Below, piece by piece: positions 1-37,304 of a DNA stretch of 64,000 nucleotides. Each line of letters starts with the position of its first letter. The first letter of the stretch is position 1. A program made the translations under genes and the position numbers. Source of the DNA: Closterium sp. Naga37s-1 (taxonomy: Eukaryota > Streptophyta > Zygnematophyceae > Desmidiales > Closteriaceae); NCBI GenBank assembly GCA_947471745.1, contig CANJKZ010000395.1, positions 585,001-649,000 of the forward strand, written 5' to 3'. The notes beneath the pieces were generated by a model. The model was not told where the DNA came from. It did not search any database and worked only from the letters and a program-made list of their open reading frames with translations.

Positions 1-25195
<25,195 letters not shown>

Positions 25196-26117
25196 GCTGG
25201 CATTGTTTCTCCTTCTTTTGCTTTCTTTCTTTCTTTTGCGATGTTGCGTTCTCTCAGTTCTCTTTACATCTTGCACTTGTGTGCAAAGGTTCCTGCTCTG
25301 CCTGTATACCCTTGTTAAATCTTTTCCAACTTTACCCTCCTGTGCTTTTGCAGGCCTGGCATGTATGGTGGTTGGGCATCACCCTCGGTGGGCTAGAATT
25401 AACTAACCTGCATGGTATGCATGAGAGCCTCAGAATGCAGTCTTTTTATGCTGGTTCTGCCTCTCGTCCGCCTTAATTTTCTCGCCGGTGCTCATTTATC
25501 AGCCTTGTCCAGGGAATAATTCACCGTACTGTAACTGACTCTAAAATTCTACCCTTTTGAAACACACACTACTGGTGGATGGTTCTCCCATAAGTATGCC
25601 ATCAACTCGTGGCCTGAGTGAGTGGCCATGTGCGGTTCCCACTCACAAGTATTGTCTTTTTCACAGAAAGTGATACGGTACTGGAATACCGCACTCCCGT
25701 GCAAGATTCAGGGAAGCAACAACTTATACGGATGAACCCATATGCGTTGTTATGCAACCATGTAGCCGTAGGAAGGCAAAAGAAGTGACGAGAGTCAATT
25801 TCACGATATGTGAGCAGGGTTGAACCATCCACCATAATACAAAATGAGAGTATGAGAAGGCCGAGCCAGTGTCAAAATGAGAGTCTGAGAAGGGCTGCCT
25901 CGAACAGTCATGTCAACGTGCACGTTTATGTTTGTATGTATACTGTTGTAGGCTGAGGTGCATTATATAGGATACATGCTTGCATATAGCCCCATGTATG
26001 TCTTGTTATAACAATTCGTTCTCAATCACATGGTATATAGCTAGGTAAGGATTTTCGCTCCTGTCCCGCCTACCTATTTCTCCACCTCCTGGCATGTCTC
26101 TTGCCTCTTCCCCCTGA
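25196..26117. other. 3' flank of the IP3R gene
   Basis: No gene is supported. A direct repeat AAAATGAGAGTxTGAGAAGG occurs at about 25842 and 25875. A 77-codon minus-strand frame at 25602-25835 has no recognisable domain and was not called. Confidence 0.5.
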
Positions 26118-27566
26118 GTGCGTTGTCCCTCTCGTGCTCGCCCTGCGTCTCTCGTTTCCGGTATCCACTCTATGCTCCTCCGTTCTCTTTCCCCTCGTGT
26201 TCTGCCACCCTCTATTCGCTCATCGCCTCCTTCGTCGTCCCTTACTGTCTCCTCTCCTCTGTTATCTGATAACCTCCATGCTATTCGCCGTCGTATCCTT
26301 TCCTCCCTCGTTACTGACCCTACTGCTCCTCCTTCATCTATTTCTGCTCTTGCCCATCCTCCGTCCATCGGGGGTGTTCCTGCTCTTAACAGTGACGTAT
26401 TAGAGGACATGAAGTTCGAACGGTCTTTCTTTGCGGCCGCTCTTCCTCATCTCTGTGCCATGCTACTAGCCCATGAGGGAGGTCCAGATGCTCTTGACAT
26501 CCCGACCTCTCGCAATTACGCTAAGGCAGTCTCACGACCCTGGGCCTCTCAGTGGATAGCGGCTATGGACATAGACATGGCATCTTGGATTCCCACTGGC
26601 ACATACGTTGACGCAGTTCCCTATCCTGGGGCGAATGTTGTCAATAGAGTGTGGATCTTCATGGTGAAATGGCCACTCGTCGAGCTGCCTGTCTTCAAGG
26701 CGCGCTATGTGGCTAAAGACCAGCCAGCGAGAGGGGGTGGACTTCTTTCGGACCTTATCCCCCACCCCGAAGATGATCGCTCTTCAGGTACTGCTGCACA
26801 TCGCGGCACAACGCAACTTCAAGCTTCACTCTATTTACTTCTCGATTGCCTTTCTTCAGGGCAGCCTGCACGAGCATATATTTTTTTGCTGCCCACTTGG
26901 CTCACTGGGTCCTTCCCTCCTGGGACTCAGTGGAGCCTTTGGGGCCCCGCCTATGGTATACGACCGGCCTCTCGTGAGTGGCACGACACACTTCGCACTA
27001 CTATTGCTGACCTCCACTTCTTCCCGTCCTCAGCTGACCAGTCTATCTTTGTTCGCTTTGACTCCAATCCATTCTACATCTTCGTCTACGTCGACGGCAT
27101 GGTCTTTGCTACTCCATACAGAATCGCACTGGCCTCAGTGAAGGCTGAGCTGTTGAGAAGACACGCTTGCACTAACCTGGGAGAGCTGCACCACTATCTT
27201 GGCTTGCGGATCACTAGGGACAGAGCATCACACACCCTCACTATCACTCAGTCACACATGGTGCAGCAGATCCTCCAGCGCTTCTACCTTTAATTCTCCT
27301 CTGCTAAGCCCACTCCTCTGCCTGTTGGCCATACGCTCTCGGCCCCTATCTCTAACAAGTATGTTGAGCTCAGTGGTCAATACACAGAGCTGGTGGGGTG
27401 TCTCATGTACATGATGACCTGCACTTGCCCATACCTTGCATATCCTCTCAGCATTCTTGCTCGCTTTGTTGCGACTGGGAGACACCGACATGAGTACAAG
27501 TCGGCTGCTAAGAGGCTTTTGCACTATCTGGCTAGTACATCAGGCATGTGGCTTGTGCTGGCTTGT
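26118..27566 (+). pseudogene. Decayed Ty1/copia pol fragment (RT to RNase H start)
   Basis: The translation follows the same block order as the intact copia family A at 31012-37304. Blocks are DVLEDMKFERSFFAAALPHL; DIDMASWIPTGTYVDAVPYP; the RT blocks FKARYVAK, FFRTLSPTPKM and FSIAFLQGSLHE; then CTNLGELHHYLGLRITRDRA and HMVQQILQRF. At least two frameshifts lie between about 26725 and 26950, and a stop at 27291 precedes the block MGCLMYMMTCTCPYLAYPLS. The RT catalytic motif reads YVDG, not YVDD, so the enzyme would be dead. Homology ends near 27566 inside the RNase H domain. No LTR is seen. Confidence 0.85.
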
Positions 27567-27929
27567 CAAAATACGTCGTCCGTTACGTCACATTTTATAT
27601 TTCTATTTTATTTCCTATGCTACTTTTCCTATTCGTATGGGGTGACTATTTCTTGTTATAGTTACATGTCCCGATTAGGTTATGTGAGCACCGTTTCTAT
27701 ATTCATATAAGTTTAACGCGCATGACCTTGCGTGTGCACATGACTTTGCACCAAATGATTTGATCGGTGTCGATATTCCCGCTGGTTCTAGAGCGTGGGT
27801 ACATTCTAGTAACATCTTGGTTATTTGCCGTGTATTGTGCCTATATCAAGTCTCGTAGTTGTACACAACATTCGAAGTAAAGTCTCGATCTGCTCACATT
27901 GGTGGACGACAGCCAGTTTCACTTAGGGG
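27567..27929. other. AT-richer spacer between two copia fragments
   Basis: No protein match is seen. The base composition is lower in GC than the surroundings. It could be remnant LTR sequence, but no second copy is present in the window to test that. Confidence 0.35.
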
Positions 27930-28305
27930 ACACACTAACGCGTCGTGGGAAAACGACATCGCGACTCTAAAGCCGATTCACCTTGGAGATCCACATGTCA
28001 TCGACAAAGTTCGCCCCAGGAGGGGAAATTGCACCAACGTAGGTGCTTGCCGACCTCCAAAATGCCATCTCTGCGTCGATGGCTGCTATCCCACCGAGAG
28101 GCCCAGCGTCCCGACACTATCTCAGCGTGGGTGCTAGGGGTTGGGATCTCAAGAGCGCCTGGGTCACCTTCAGGGGATATCAGCATGGCACAGAGATGAG
28201 GAGCAACGACCGCAAGGATAGCCAGCTCGAACTGCGTGTCCTCTATGACATAATTATCAAGGGCAGGAGCACCCTCGACGTGTGAACAACGAGCAGGAAC
28301 AGACA
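27930..28305 (-). pseudogene. Copia pol fragment on the minus strand
   Basis: The reading APALDNYVIEDTQFELAILA, HLCAMLISPEGDPGALEIPT and RWASRW matches the pre-RT region of families A and C (A-A-L-P-H-L-V-S-M-L-I-A-P-E-G-D-P). A frameshift near 28075 leads into the reading frame that once coded the next block. Only about 125 codons remain, without LTR or catalytic motifs. Confidence 0.75.
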
Positions 28306-29163
28306 CCAACTGAGTTTTTTGCTATAGGCAAGCCATAATCCAGCTCCCAACCGGATACGCTGCCCTAAAAAAATGTTAATCACATAGGCCCGGTTCGGCT
28401 GGCGTTGATCCAGGCGCACCATTTTAACCGAACTCGCTTTTGTGGTTGGTTGTGACAGCCGAAAAACGATGAACTTCGCGGAAGTCAGACAGCGCTCGCA
28501 CTAACACTGTACAAATCTGATCGGGCATGCCCTAACGAAGCTGTGGTTGTGACAATGTTTTTTAAGCAGGTTGTGTCGGAGCTAGTGAGCGGTTGATGTT
28601 TGGCAGCAGTAAAAATTTAGGCTCAATCCTTGAAGGTATTTCTGAGGGCGTGGTGAGACTGTCCCGCACCACGGATCCACCGCATGGTTAAAAAACATGA
28701 CGTTGAACCGTGCGTGCATCACTAATGCGCGAGTTTGCCAGGAGATCCAGGTTTATGGAACGAACGTACGGTTAAAACCCCCGACATTCAAAACGTTTTT
28801 CGGCGATTAAAATAATGCGATCAGATCCCGCAACACTTCTTTTATTGTCGAGCCTTAAAAGTTGTTTTATGCTTATCACAAAAGGTTCGAGGGATGGGAC
28901 AGGGGTTGTTGGGGAAAAAAATGATGGAGGAAGGTCTTTCACGAGTTCCGCATCGCAGACCTCGCCTTCCACCAGAAGTTATGGAACTCCCCAAATGGAT
29001 TGGTATAACCAACCTTGGGGGAAGTTGCTTTGGAATGGTATCTAATCTCGAGCCGATCTCGAAGCCCTCACAAAATCACGTGTTTGTCGAACAGGGCAAT
29101 GTCTGAGTGTCTATTTGACCAGCCTAAATAACGTACAAGGGCCCCGTTCTCCAGGACCCCTTG
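28306..29163. other. Unassigned spacer before element B1
   Basis: No gene, inverted repeat or known motif was recognised. Short open frames at 28815-29106 have no visible domain. Confidence 0.4.
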
Positions 29164-29168
29164 AAAGG

Positions 29169-29999
29169 TGTCGAAGAGAAAGGCCCCGCCCTCGCTTGGG
29201 CGCAGCCGATCTCGTCGTCGATGCATAGTCACTCGACGAAGTGGTCGTTGAGTAGGCTTCTGCTGGTCAACGGAGGTGATGGTCGAGCAGCTCCTGCTCG
29301 ACGAGATTCGGTCGACACCTTCTGCGGGAGTCGCTGGTCGACGACAGCGGTCATCGACGAGTCCGACGAGAGGCTCTGTGCGACGAGTCCGTCGAGAGGG
29401 TCTGCGCGAGTCCGTCGAGAGGCTCTGCGCGATGAGTCGATCGACGAGCTTTGCGCGAACCAGCCGACCGAAGCTGCTCGACTGCGAAGGTCGCAGATTT
29501 GCGCGAACTTCTCCTCAGGAGGTTTTTCGCCAAGTCAACCTGCGGAACGGCATCACGTGCTCGACGGTGCACGGCTGGCGAAACCGTCGACACTTGTTCT
29601 ACCTGGCACCTGCGCAATGTGCCTGGCGACGCGACCGTCTATCCGCACCTACTTGGTAGATGCGCACATGCGCAGATGTTCGCATGCCTCTGCGTCGCTG
29701 GCAGACCACTGCGGTGCAACGTTGGCAGAACTACTCTATTGCAACGTTGGTAAGCCACTCTTTTGCTGCGCTGGCAGAGTTCACCCTACAGAGAGCTTGC
29801 TAGGTGTTGCAATGCCATTCTAGCTATACTGACTTGCATGCCTCATTGTACTCAATCTTCCTTTCAATTTCTCGTGAAACACAGCAAGTTTCTTTGTGAA
29901 CACAGCAAGTAGTGAGAACGCTAGTAGAACACTACGATCACTCGCACAACCCCGTGCCTTCTTCTGTAGTCCACTCCCGTTGTGTAGTGACTCTCCGCA
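29169..29999 (+). repeat. 5' LTR of B1
   Basis: 831 bp, TG...CA ends, matching the 3' LTR at 42831-43663 and the LTRs of B2. The first third is studded with GTCGA and TCGACGAG motifs. A second repeated sub-motif, CTGGCAGA / AACGTTGGCA, lies at about 29698-29780. Confidence 0.93.
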
Positions 30000-30018
30000 T
30001 GGTGCGGTGAGCGTGGAC
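30000..30018 (+). promoter_or_regulatory. Primer-binding site of B1
   Basis: TGGTGCGGTGAGCGTGGA directly follows the 5' LTR. The same sequence follows the 5' LTR of B2 at 51600. It would pair with a tRNA ending in ...CACGCTCACCGCACCA; which tRNA that is cannot be told from the window. Confidence 0.7.
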
Positions 30019-30102
30019 TGCCCCGCAAAGATACCTTCATAGTAGCCGACTTAGGTGCTCATTACCTAATGCGTTGGTAGGCCGGCAACCGCCTTAGTCG
30101 AC

Positions 30103-30643
30103 ATGGTCGACCCCGTAGTTGAAGCGGGCGTAGAGAATACCTTGGAGGCTCGAGAGGCTGATGTTAGGAAACGCCATACAGCTGGCGAGTTTGGCGAGGT
30201 CCCCTTGGAGTGGGCACTCCTAGGCACTCGCGCACAGTGGGCACGCGACCACCCACCTCCCCGTGCGTCTGCCTCGCCCCGACCTGTGCGCAACGAAGGC
30301 GGCGTCGACGAGCAGGTCGACGGCAGTGACCTAGTCGGCAACGACGAGGGCACGAGGAGGATGAGTGGAGTGATCAGGGCCGCCGACAACAGGGTCGGCG
30401 GAATATATGCGCGAGTGCAGCGGCCGACGGCGGCCACTGGCATCTCGCATGGCGACGTCAATGGTCGACGCCGCTCCCCGCAGAGAAGTGGAGTGAGGCC
30501 GAGCTCCTCTACGCACGTGATAGCTGGCGGAATTGCGCCAGCCTACGGGTACTTCAAATTTTCGCCGGAAAAGATTGTCGTGCCTATACCGCTGGAAGGT
30601 CGACGAGACCTCATCACGTGGAGGGAGTCGATCGAGCCCCAAC
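30103..30643 (+). pseudogene. B1 gag, 5' part, cut by A1
   Basis: Starts MVDPVVEAGVENTLEAREAD, parallel to B2 gag at 51701 (MVDPVVEAGIEDTLHAREAD). It includes the conserved block GGIAPAYGYFKFSPEKIVVP. The frame is interrupted after IEPQL, at codon sequence CCCAAC, by the insertion of A1. It resumes at 38224 with the expected residues (E)ITGLK. Confidence 0.9.
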
Positions 30644-30778
30644 TGTTAGAAACTAAGAACGAACGAGAATGAATGAACTAGCAGAATGCTGGGTACAAGT
30701 AGGAAACCCTAAGTTTGATGTACCCCCTATGGCTAAACCCACTATAGCCTAGGCAATATAAACATATAATTTTTGACA
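30644..30778 (-). repeat. 3' LTR of A1
   Basis: 135 bp. Read on the element's strand it starts TGTCAAA and ends CTAACA. The adjacent purine-rich tract (minus-strand TATGGGGGTG, 30779-30788) is the expected polypurine primer site. Confidence 0.95.
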
Positions 30779-31011
30779 CACCCCCATAGGCTAAGTGGGA
30801 GACAACCAGATGGTCACAAGACCAGTCAAGAAAGCAAAGCAAAACAAGCTCAGGGTGGATCTCAAGGATACCACACAAATTCCGAGCACATTGCAAGTGG
30901 TCACAAGACCAGTTCACATGCAGTTTGATAATAGAACAAGAGGTACAGTGATCACAACCTAACAAGTACAAGCATGCAGGTATATATATAGAGATCACAG
31001 TACAAGCAGAG

Positions 31012-34000
31012 TCAAGAAGTGAGCAAGTGAGGGAGAGTAGGCACAAGGCCTAGAACAGTACAGAAACGCTGATGGTCACAAGGCAGAAGCGCCTTGGTGA
31101 ACACATCAGCAGTGTTGGCCCGAGTGGCCACGTACGACAGACGAAGCTGACCACGCTGCTGCAGCTCTCGAGCAAGGAAGTAGCGCAGAGCAATGTGCTT
31201 CGTTCTGTGCTCCAGTCTGTGCTCCTGACACAAGGCAATGGCTGCCTTGTTGTCGACGTACAGCACTGGAGGAGAACGAGGCCGCTCTCCAAGGTCGGTC
31301 AGCAGGTAGGTGAGCCAGCGTAGCTCCTGGGCAGCCATGGCTGTGGCGTAGATCTCAGCCTTACAACTGGAGCTGAGAACAGAGGAAGAGCGTGTAGAAC
31401 GCCAGGAAACAGAACCAGAGCCAAGGCTGAAGGTGTAACCCTGAGACGACCGCTGCGTAGCCTGGTCGTCAGCCCAAGAAGCGTCTGAGTGTCCAGTGAG
31501 GACAACGTCGTGCCATCCTCCAAGCACAAGCCCCATGCCCGACGTACTGCACAAGTAGCGCAACACCCTCTTAGCAGCATCCATGTGCTCCTTCCGGTGA
31601 CGGCAAGGAGGATGCTAAGAGGGTATGCAAGGTCTGGTCGAGTGCAGGTCATCAGGTACATGAGGCAGCCCACAAGCTCTGGATATGGGCCACTCGGCTC
31701 TACGGACTCATCCGAAGGCAGAGCTGAGAGCGAATGACCGGTAGGCAGAGGAGTGGGCTGAGGCGAGGAGTACGTGAAGCGGAAGCGCTGAAGGACCTGC
31801 TGCACCATGTGTGACTGAGTCAAGGTGATGGTGCGCTGTGCTCTGTCCCGGGTGATCCGCAAGCCAAGATAGCTTGTCAGCTCACCCAGGTCTGTGCACG
31901 TGTGTCTCTTCTGCAGCTCCGACTTCACGTGGGCGAGTGCCTCAGTGTCAGCAGTAGCAAAGACCAAGTCGTCGACGTACACGAGAACGTAGAACGGCGG
32001 CAGAGTGGTGTCGGTGCGTAGAAACAGCGACGGGTCAGCAGTAGAAGGAGCAAACCCAAGAGCCGCAAGCGTAGTCCTCAGTGTGTCGTGCCACTCACGG
32101 GGTGCCTGGCGGAGACCGTAGACTGGCCGCCGGAGGCTCCACTGGGTACCAGGAGGGAACGACCCAGTGAAGCCAGGTGGGCGGCGCAGCCAGATCTCCT
32201 CGTGCAGGCTGCCCTGTAGAAACGCAGTGCTGAAGTCAAGAGAGTGGAGCTCGTAGTCACGCTGAGCAGCGACGTGCAGCAGAACCCGAAGAGTGGTCAT
32301 CTTCGGGGTCGGGGAGAAGGTCTGGAAGAAGTCAACTCCCTCTCGCTGACTGAAGCCTCGAGCAACGTAACGCGCCTTGAAGACAGGCGGAGAACCCGAC
32401 GGCCGCTTCACCCTGAAGATCCACATGCCACTGACGATGTTCGCCCCAGGTGGGGGAACCTCGTCGACGTAGGTGCCTGTGGACTTCCAGGAAGCCATCT
32501 CTGCGTCCATGGCTGTCTGCCACTGAGAGGAGTAGAGACCCTCCATCGCCTCTGCGTAGGAGCGTGGGGTCGGGATGTCTGGTGCATCCGGGTCTCCCTC
32601 AGGGGCAATCAGCATGGACACGAGATGAGGTAAAGCAGCAGCAAAGCACTCAAACTCCTCCTGTCTGTCCTCAAGGACGTCCGTGCCAAGAGCACACTCA
32701 CCCCCGACGGACGGAGGACAGACAGACTCAGACTCAGCAACCAGGCTAGCGGCGTAGTCTAGACGACAGGCGGCAGCAAAGTCAACAAGCTCAGCGACTA
32801 GAGCAGACGCAGCAGCGGACTCAAACGAAGGGTCAGTGACAACAGTGGCAAGGAGACGCGCGACAGTAGGACTGGCAGCACGAGTAAGGTCTGACGGTGG
32901 GTCAGCAACGTCAGGAAGAGAGGACGCAGGAGGAGACGGCAGAGGGACACGCTGTGGAGCAGTGGAAGGACGCAAGGTCATGTAGTGAGTGCCAAGGACA
33001 GGAGGAGGACGCTCACGTGGAACACGACGACCAGTGCGGGCAGCGCGGACAGGCGACTCTGGACGAGACTCAGGAGACGCAAGACTAGACTCAGGCGATG
33101 GAGGACGAGACTCAGGCTCACGACGCTCCGTAAGACTACCCATCGACGCAGTGTAAGGAGAAGGAGCAGGCAGCGGAGAGGCAGGCTGTAACTGTGACTG
33201 CGACTGGACAGACGGTGGACGCAGTAGGGGAGGAGAAGGACCAGTAGAGGGCGGGAGACCAAGAACCTGCTGAAGGAGCGGAACGTAGTACGGCCGCGGC
33301 CGCTCAGCACCTCCAGCTCCAACCCCCTCAGCAGGCCCAGTCCCAGCAGCTCCAGCAGCACCAGCACCAGCAGCACCTCCAGCAGCGCCAGCAGCACCGC
33401 CAGCAGCAGCAGCACCTCCAGCAGCTCCAGCAGCACCAGCACCAGCAGCACCTCCAGCAGCGCCAGCAGCACCGCCAGCAGCAGCAGCAACTCCAGCAGC
33501 TCCAGCACCAGTGGCACCTCCAGCAGCGCCAGCAGCACCGCCAGCAGCAGCAGCACCTCCAGTAGCTCCAGCAGCACCAGCACCAGCAGCACCTCCAGCA
33601 GCGCCAGCAGCTCCAGCACCAGTGGCACCTCCAGCAGCGCCAGCAGCAGCAACACCTCCAGTAGCTCCAGCAGCACCAGCACCAGCAGCACCTCCAGCAG
33701 CGCCAGCAGCACCGCCAGCAGCAGCAGCACCTCCAGCAGCTCCAGCAACACCAGCACCAGGAGCACCTCCAGCAGCACCAGCACCAGTAGCACCTCCAGC
33801 AGCGCCAGCAGCACCGCCAGCAGCTCCAGCACCAGGGTCCGCGACACTAGGAGAGCCACTCCGGAGACTGCAGCGCCGAGCGTACCACTCTCGGAGCCGC
33901 TGGGGAGAGGGCAGCTCCCGCCTAGGAGGGGAAGCACGAGCACCAGCTCCAGCAGCGCTCCTAGCTCCAGAAGCACCCCTCCTGAGGCTGCAGTACTGTA

Positions 34001-37000
34001 AGTACCACTCACGCAGCTGCTGTGAGGAGAGAGCTCCTCCAAATGTAGCACTCCCAGGCTCAGCACCCCCAGACTCAGCACCCCCAGACTCAGCACCCGC
34101 AGGCTCCGTACCCCCAGGCTCAGCACCCCCAGGCTCAGCACCCCCAGACTCCGCAACCCCAGGCTCCGCACCCCCAGGCTCCGCAACCCCAGGCTCCGCA
34201 CCCCCAGGCTCCGCACGCTCAGGCTCAGCACCCCTAGCAGGACGAGAGTCGACAGCTACCTCGACAGGCTCAACCGGGTCTACCTGGGACACACCTGAGG
34301 GAGCGGCACCCTGAGGGGGGAGGGGGTCTACCACAGCAGCACCTGGCGCGAGGAAGAGAGGCGGGGGGGGGAGCGGGGCAGTGCGGTAGGGGAAGAGGCG
34401 GTAGTAGGGCACCGACTCGTCAAAAGTGACGTCCTGAGAGGGCAGGACACGGCGCGAGGTGGCGTGGTAAAACTGCCAACCAGACGCGTTCGGGACAAAG
34501 CCAAGGAAGACACAAGGAACAGCGCGGGAGGAGAGCTTGTCCGCTGACGTATCGCGGACAAAAGCTCGAGATCCCCAGACCCGGAAACGCGACGCATCGC
34601 CAACCTCCCCCGTCCACAGCAGTGTGGGCGAGGTCTCCGGCAAGGAGACACGGGGCCAGAGGTTGAGCTGATGCGCAGTGTACCGGACCGCAAACGGCCA
34701 CAGAAAGTGGGGGGCAGCCGCATGGATCAAGGAGGTACGAGCGACCTCCATGACCAAGTCAATGCGGCGCTCAGCAACCCCATTCTGCTGTGGAGAGGCC
34801 GGAAGCGTGAACGACTGGCGGATGCCGTGCTCCGCACAGTAGGCTGCCAAGAGGTCGGAGGAGAACTCACCACCTCTGTCAGAGTGCAGACGCAGGACAG
34901 GAAAGTCCGAGTGGAACCGCTCGCTGAGCTGGAGACGAGAAGCGCTGATCCAAGGGATCAAAACATCAGGGACCTCACCCTTGGTGCGCAAGGGGAAGAC
35001 CGTGGTGTAGCGCGAGTAGTCGTCAACAACGATCAGGAAGTACCTCTCCTGACCCTGTCCACGGACGCGGGCTGGGCCCCACACGTCCATGTGGAGCGTC
35101 TGCAAGGGAGCAGTCGTCGGGGGAAACGAGGAGGAGTGAGGAGCGGCGCGCTGCCGCCCCTCGACACAAGGAAGACAGGGAGGAGCAGGCGAGGGTGGGA
35201 GGGGAGGGAGTACCCGGGGAAGACCAGAGACAAGGTACCGTTTGTGCATGGCACGAAGGCGCTGCACTGACGGGTGACCAAGGCGGTGGTGCCAGAGGAC
35301 GGTCTCGTGTGCTAGAGAGCGACACGAGCAGGGGGCAGACAGCTGACCTGAAGCAGACGCAGACGCAGCTACCTGAGGGGACTCAGTGGTCAGTGTGTAC
35401 AGGTCCGACCCCGGCTGCCGAGTGAAGGTAGCCAGGTGACGGCCCGTCCGAGCACACGTGCAGTGTGTCACGCGCTCGTAGGCAGGGGTGAACTGGTGGA
35501 CACCCCCGTCCTGGAGCGCACAACCCGCCACCAAGTTCGTAGAGAACGAGGGGAGGTGGAGACCTGACAGTGTGCCCGACGGAACCGCAGGACAAGGAAG
35601 GACAGTGGAGGAGGTCGCAATGACCGGACCCCCAGAGGGGTCAGCAAGGGAGACAGCAACTGGCCGAGCAAGCTGCTCAAGGGCAGTGCGGTCACGAAAG
35701 AAACAACGAGAAGCACCTGAGTCCAGTGTGAAGGTGTGCAGTGCCTCAGTAGACTCAGTACCAGGGGGGGCAGACTCACTAGCACCTAGAGCAGTAGCCT
35801 CACCAGCACCTGGGGCAGCAGACACGCGAGTACCTGGAGCGGCAGCCTCACCAGCACCTAGGGCAACAGACACGCGAGTACCTGGAGTGGCAGCCTCACC
35901 AGCACCTGGGGCAACAGACGCACTAGCACCTAGAGCGGCAGCCTCACTGGTCCGAATGCCCGGGTCGGGCGGAACACGCAGGTACTGAGCACCCTCTCCA
36001 CTAGTAGACAACACATACATGGCAGTGAGAATAGCATCAAAGTCAAGAGCATAGATATCAATGTTCTTCCTCATCAGATCAGCCCAGCGGGGCAGCTCAG
36101 TGGCAGCAGGGAACTGAGTGCGCCAAGCGTCGTCGAGGCGGGAGAAGCAGCGCTGCGCGGTGTGCGCCCTCCCACACGTCTGGCCAGTGCGGTCACTAGT
36201 GCGGATGACGTACGTGCAGCTAAGGCCACCCCCCCCCCCGTGCTGAGAGTACCACTCACGAAGCTCCTGGGGCGACGGAGTCTGCTGTCCGCCAGCGCCA
36301 CCACGACCACCACCTCCGCCGCCACCACCTCGACCACCACCGCCCCTGCCGCCGCCGCGTCCACCGCCGCCCCCACCACCGCCCCCACCCCGGCCACCTC
36401 CTCCGCCGCTGCCGCCACCACCCCCACCGCTGCCACTAGCCCCTCCAGCCCCGCCACCGCCCCCACCGCCGCCACCGCCCCCACTACCGCCTCCCCCTCC
36501 GTCACCTCCACCTCCCTTGCCCCCTTTGCCCTTGCCGCTGCGGCGCCAGCTCGGAGAGGACGCAGTCCCGACCTGCTCAGTACCAACTAGGTCGACAGCA
36601 GCAGCAGAGGCGACAGAGGGGAGAAGGGGGGAAGGGGAACACCCCTCGAAGAACGGGGTGCGGGGGTCGCCACGAGAGGCAGCTACAGCGACTATGCTAG
36701 TCTCAGCTGCAAGCAGTTCCTTCTCGAGCAGGTCAACGGTGAGCTCAGTGGGGCAGCGAGCGAAGAAGTGGTCCCTGACTGCACGAAGAGAGTCAGGGAG
36801 ACGGGTGACTAGGTGGTAGAGAGTAAGCCAGAGTGGGGGGGGGTGCGTGGCAAGAAACTCAGCGGGCATAGCGGCACGGAAGCGGGCCTCACTAGTGCGG
36901 AGGTGCGTGATGAGGTCAGCGACTGTGGCGAAAGCGGACAGGTCTGGGAACAGGTAGGGGAGCGAGAGACGGCCTAGCGTAGCAGAGGCAGGTGAGGAGT

Positions 37001-37304
37001 AGCGTGCAACTACAGCAGTGTACAGTGCCTGCGCAGTTTTGTGCTGGCCAAAGTGCTCGCGCTCATCTACCGGCAGGGAGTTGCGAATAGCAAAGCGAGC
37101 GTGGGCGTCACGAGTCTGCCACTGTGAGCGGGCAGTAATGTCAGCAGTAGCAGCAGGGGCAGCAGCGTGGCCTAGTGCGTGATCGTACAGCGAGATATCC
37201 TCCTTGGCAGTGAGCTGGAGGAACAGGTGCAAGTCATCTAGCCAGGTGTCAAACTTCAGCGGGCGGCCCTCAGCATCGAAAGCGAGCACAGCAGGGCTAG
37301 CCAT
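31012..37304 (-). CDS. A1 gag-pol polyprotein (one frameshift near its end)
   Basis: The ATG at 37304 opens MASPAVLAFDAEGRPLKFDT, and one frame stays open for about 1,900 codons. Gag ends in a Gly-rich stretch and a knuckle-like CGRAHTAQRCF. Protease DSGASR is near 35720. Integrase has HHRLGHP (near 35285) with CLPC, then DVWGP, HSDRGGEF (near 34875) and NGVAERR. A long Ala/Gly/Glu-Pro linker follows (about 32950-34300). RT has FKARYVARGF and YVDDLVFA (near 31975). A short deletion near 31600 shifts the frame just before RNase H, which continues at 31012-31584 (SGHSDASWADD-like block, LYVDNKAAIALCQ, TKHIALRYF, ADVFTKAL). Apart from that break it looks recently active. Confidence 0.92.
32950..34300 (-). 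repeat. Low-complexity linker of A1 pol between integrase and RT
   Basis: It codes two repeat types: (A)EPGGAEPG-like pentapeptides at about 34030-34240, and Ala/Gly strings such as GAAGGAAGAGAAG from (GCAGCACCTCCA)-like DNA at 33340-33830. Element A2 has an analogous but differently expanded linker (46950-48200). Proline- or leucine-rich readings in other frames are shadows. Confidence 0.85.

Noticed and set aside
25602..25835. Minus-strand 77-codon gene
   Set aside because: No recognisable domain, no splice or promoter context; too short to support alone.
33511..34314. Plus-strand Pro/Ala-rich frame of 267 codons
   Set aside because: It is antisense to the low-complexity linker of A1 pol and has no domain.
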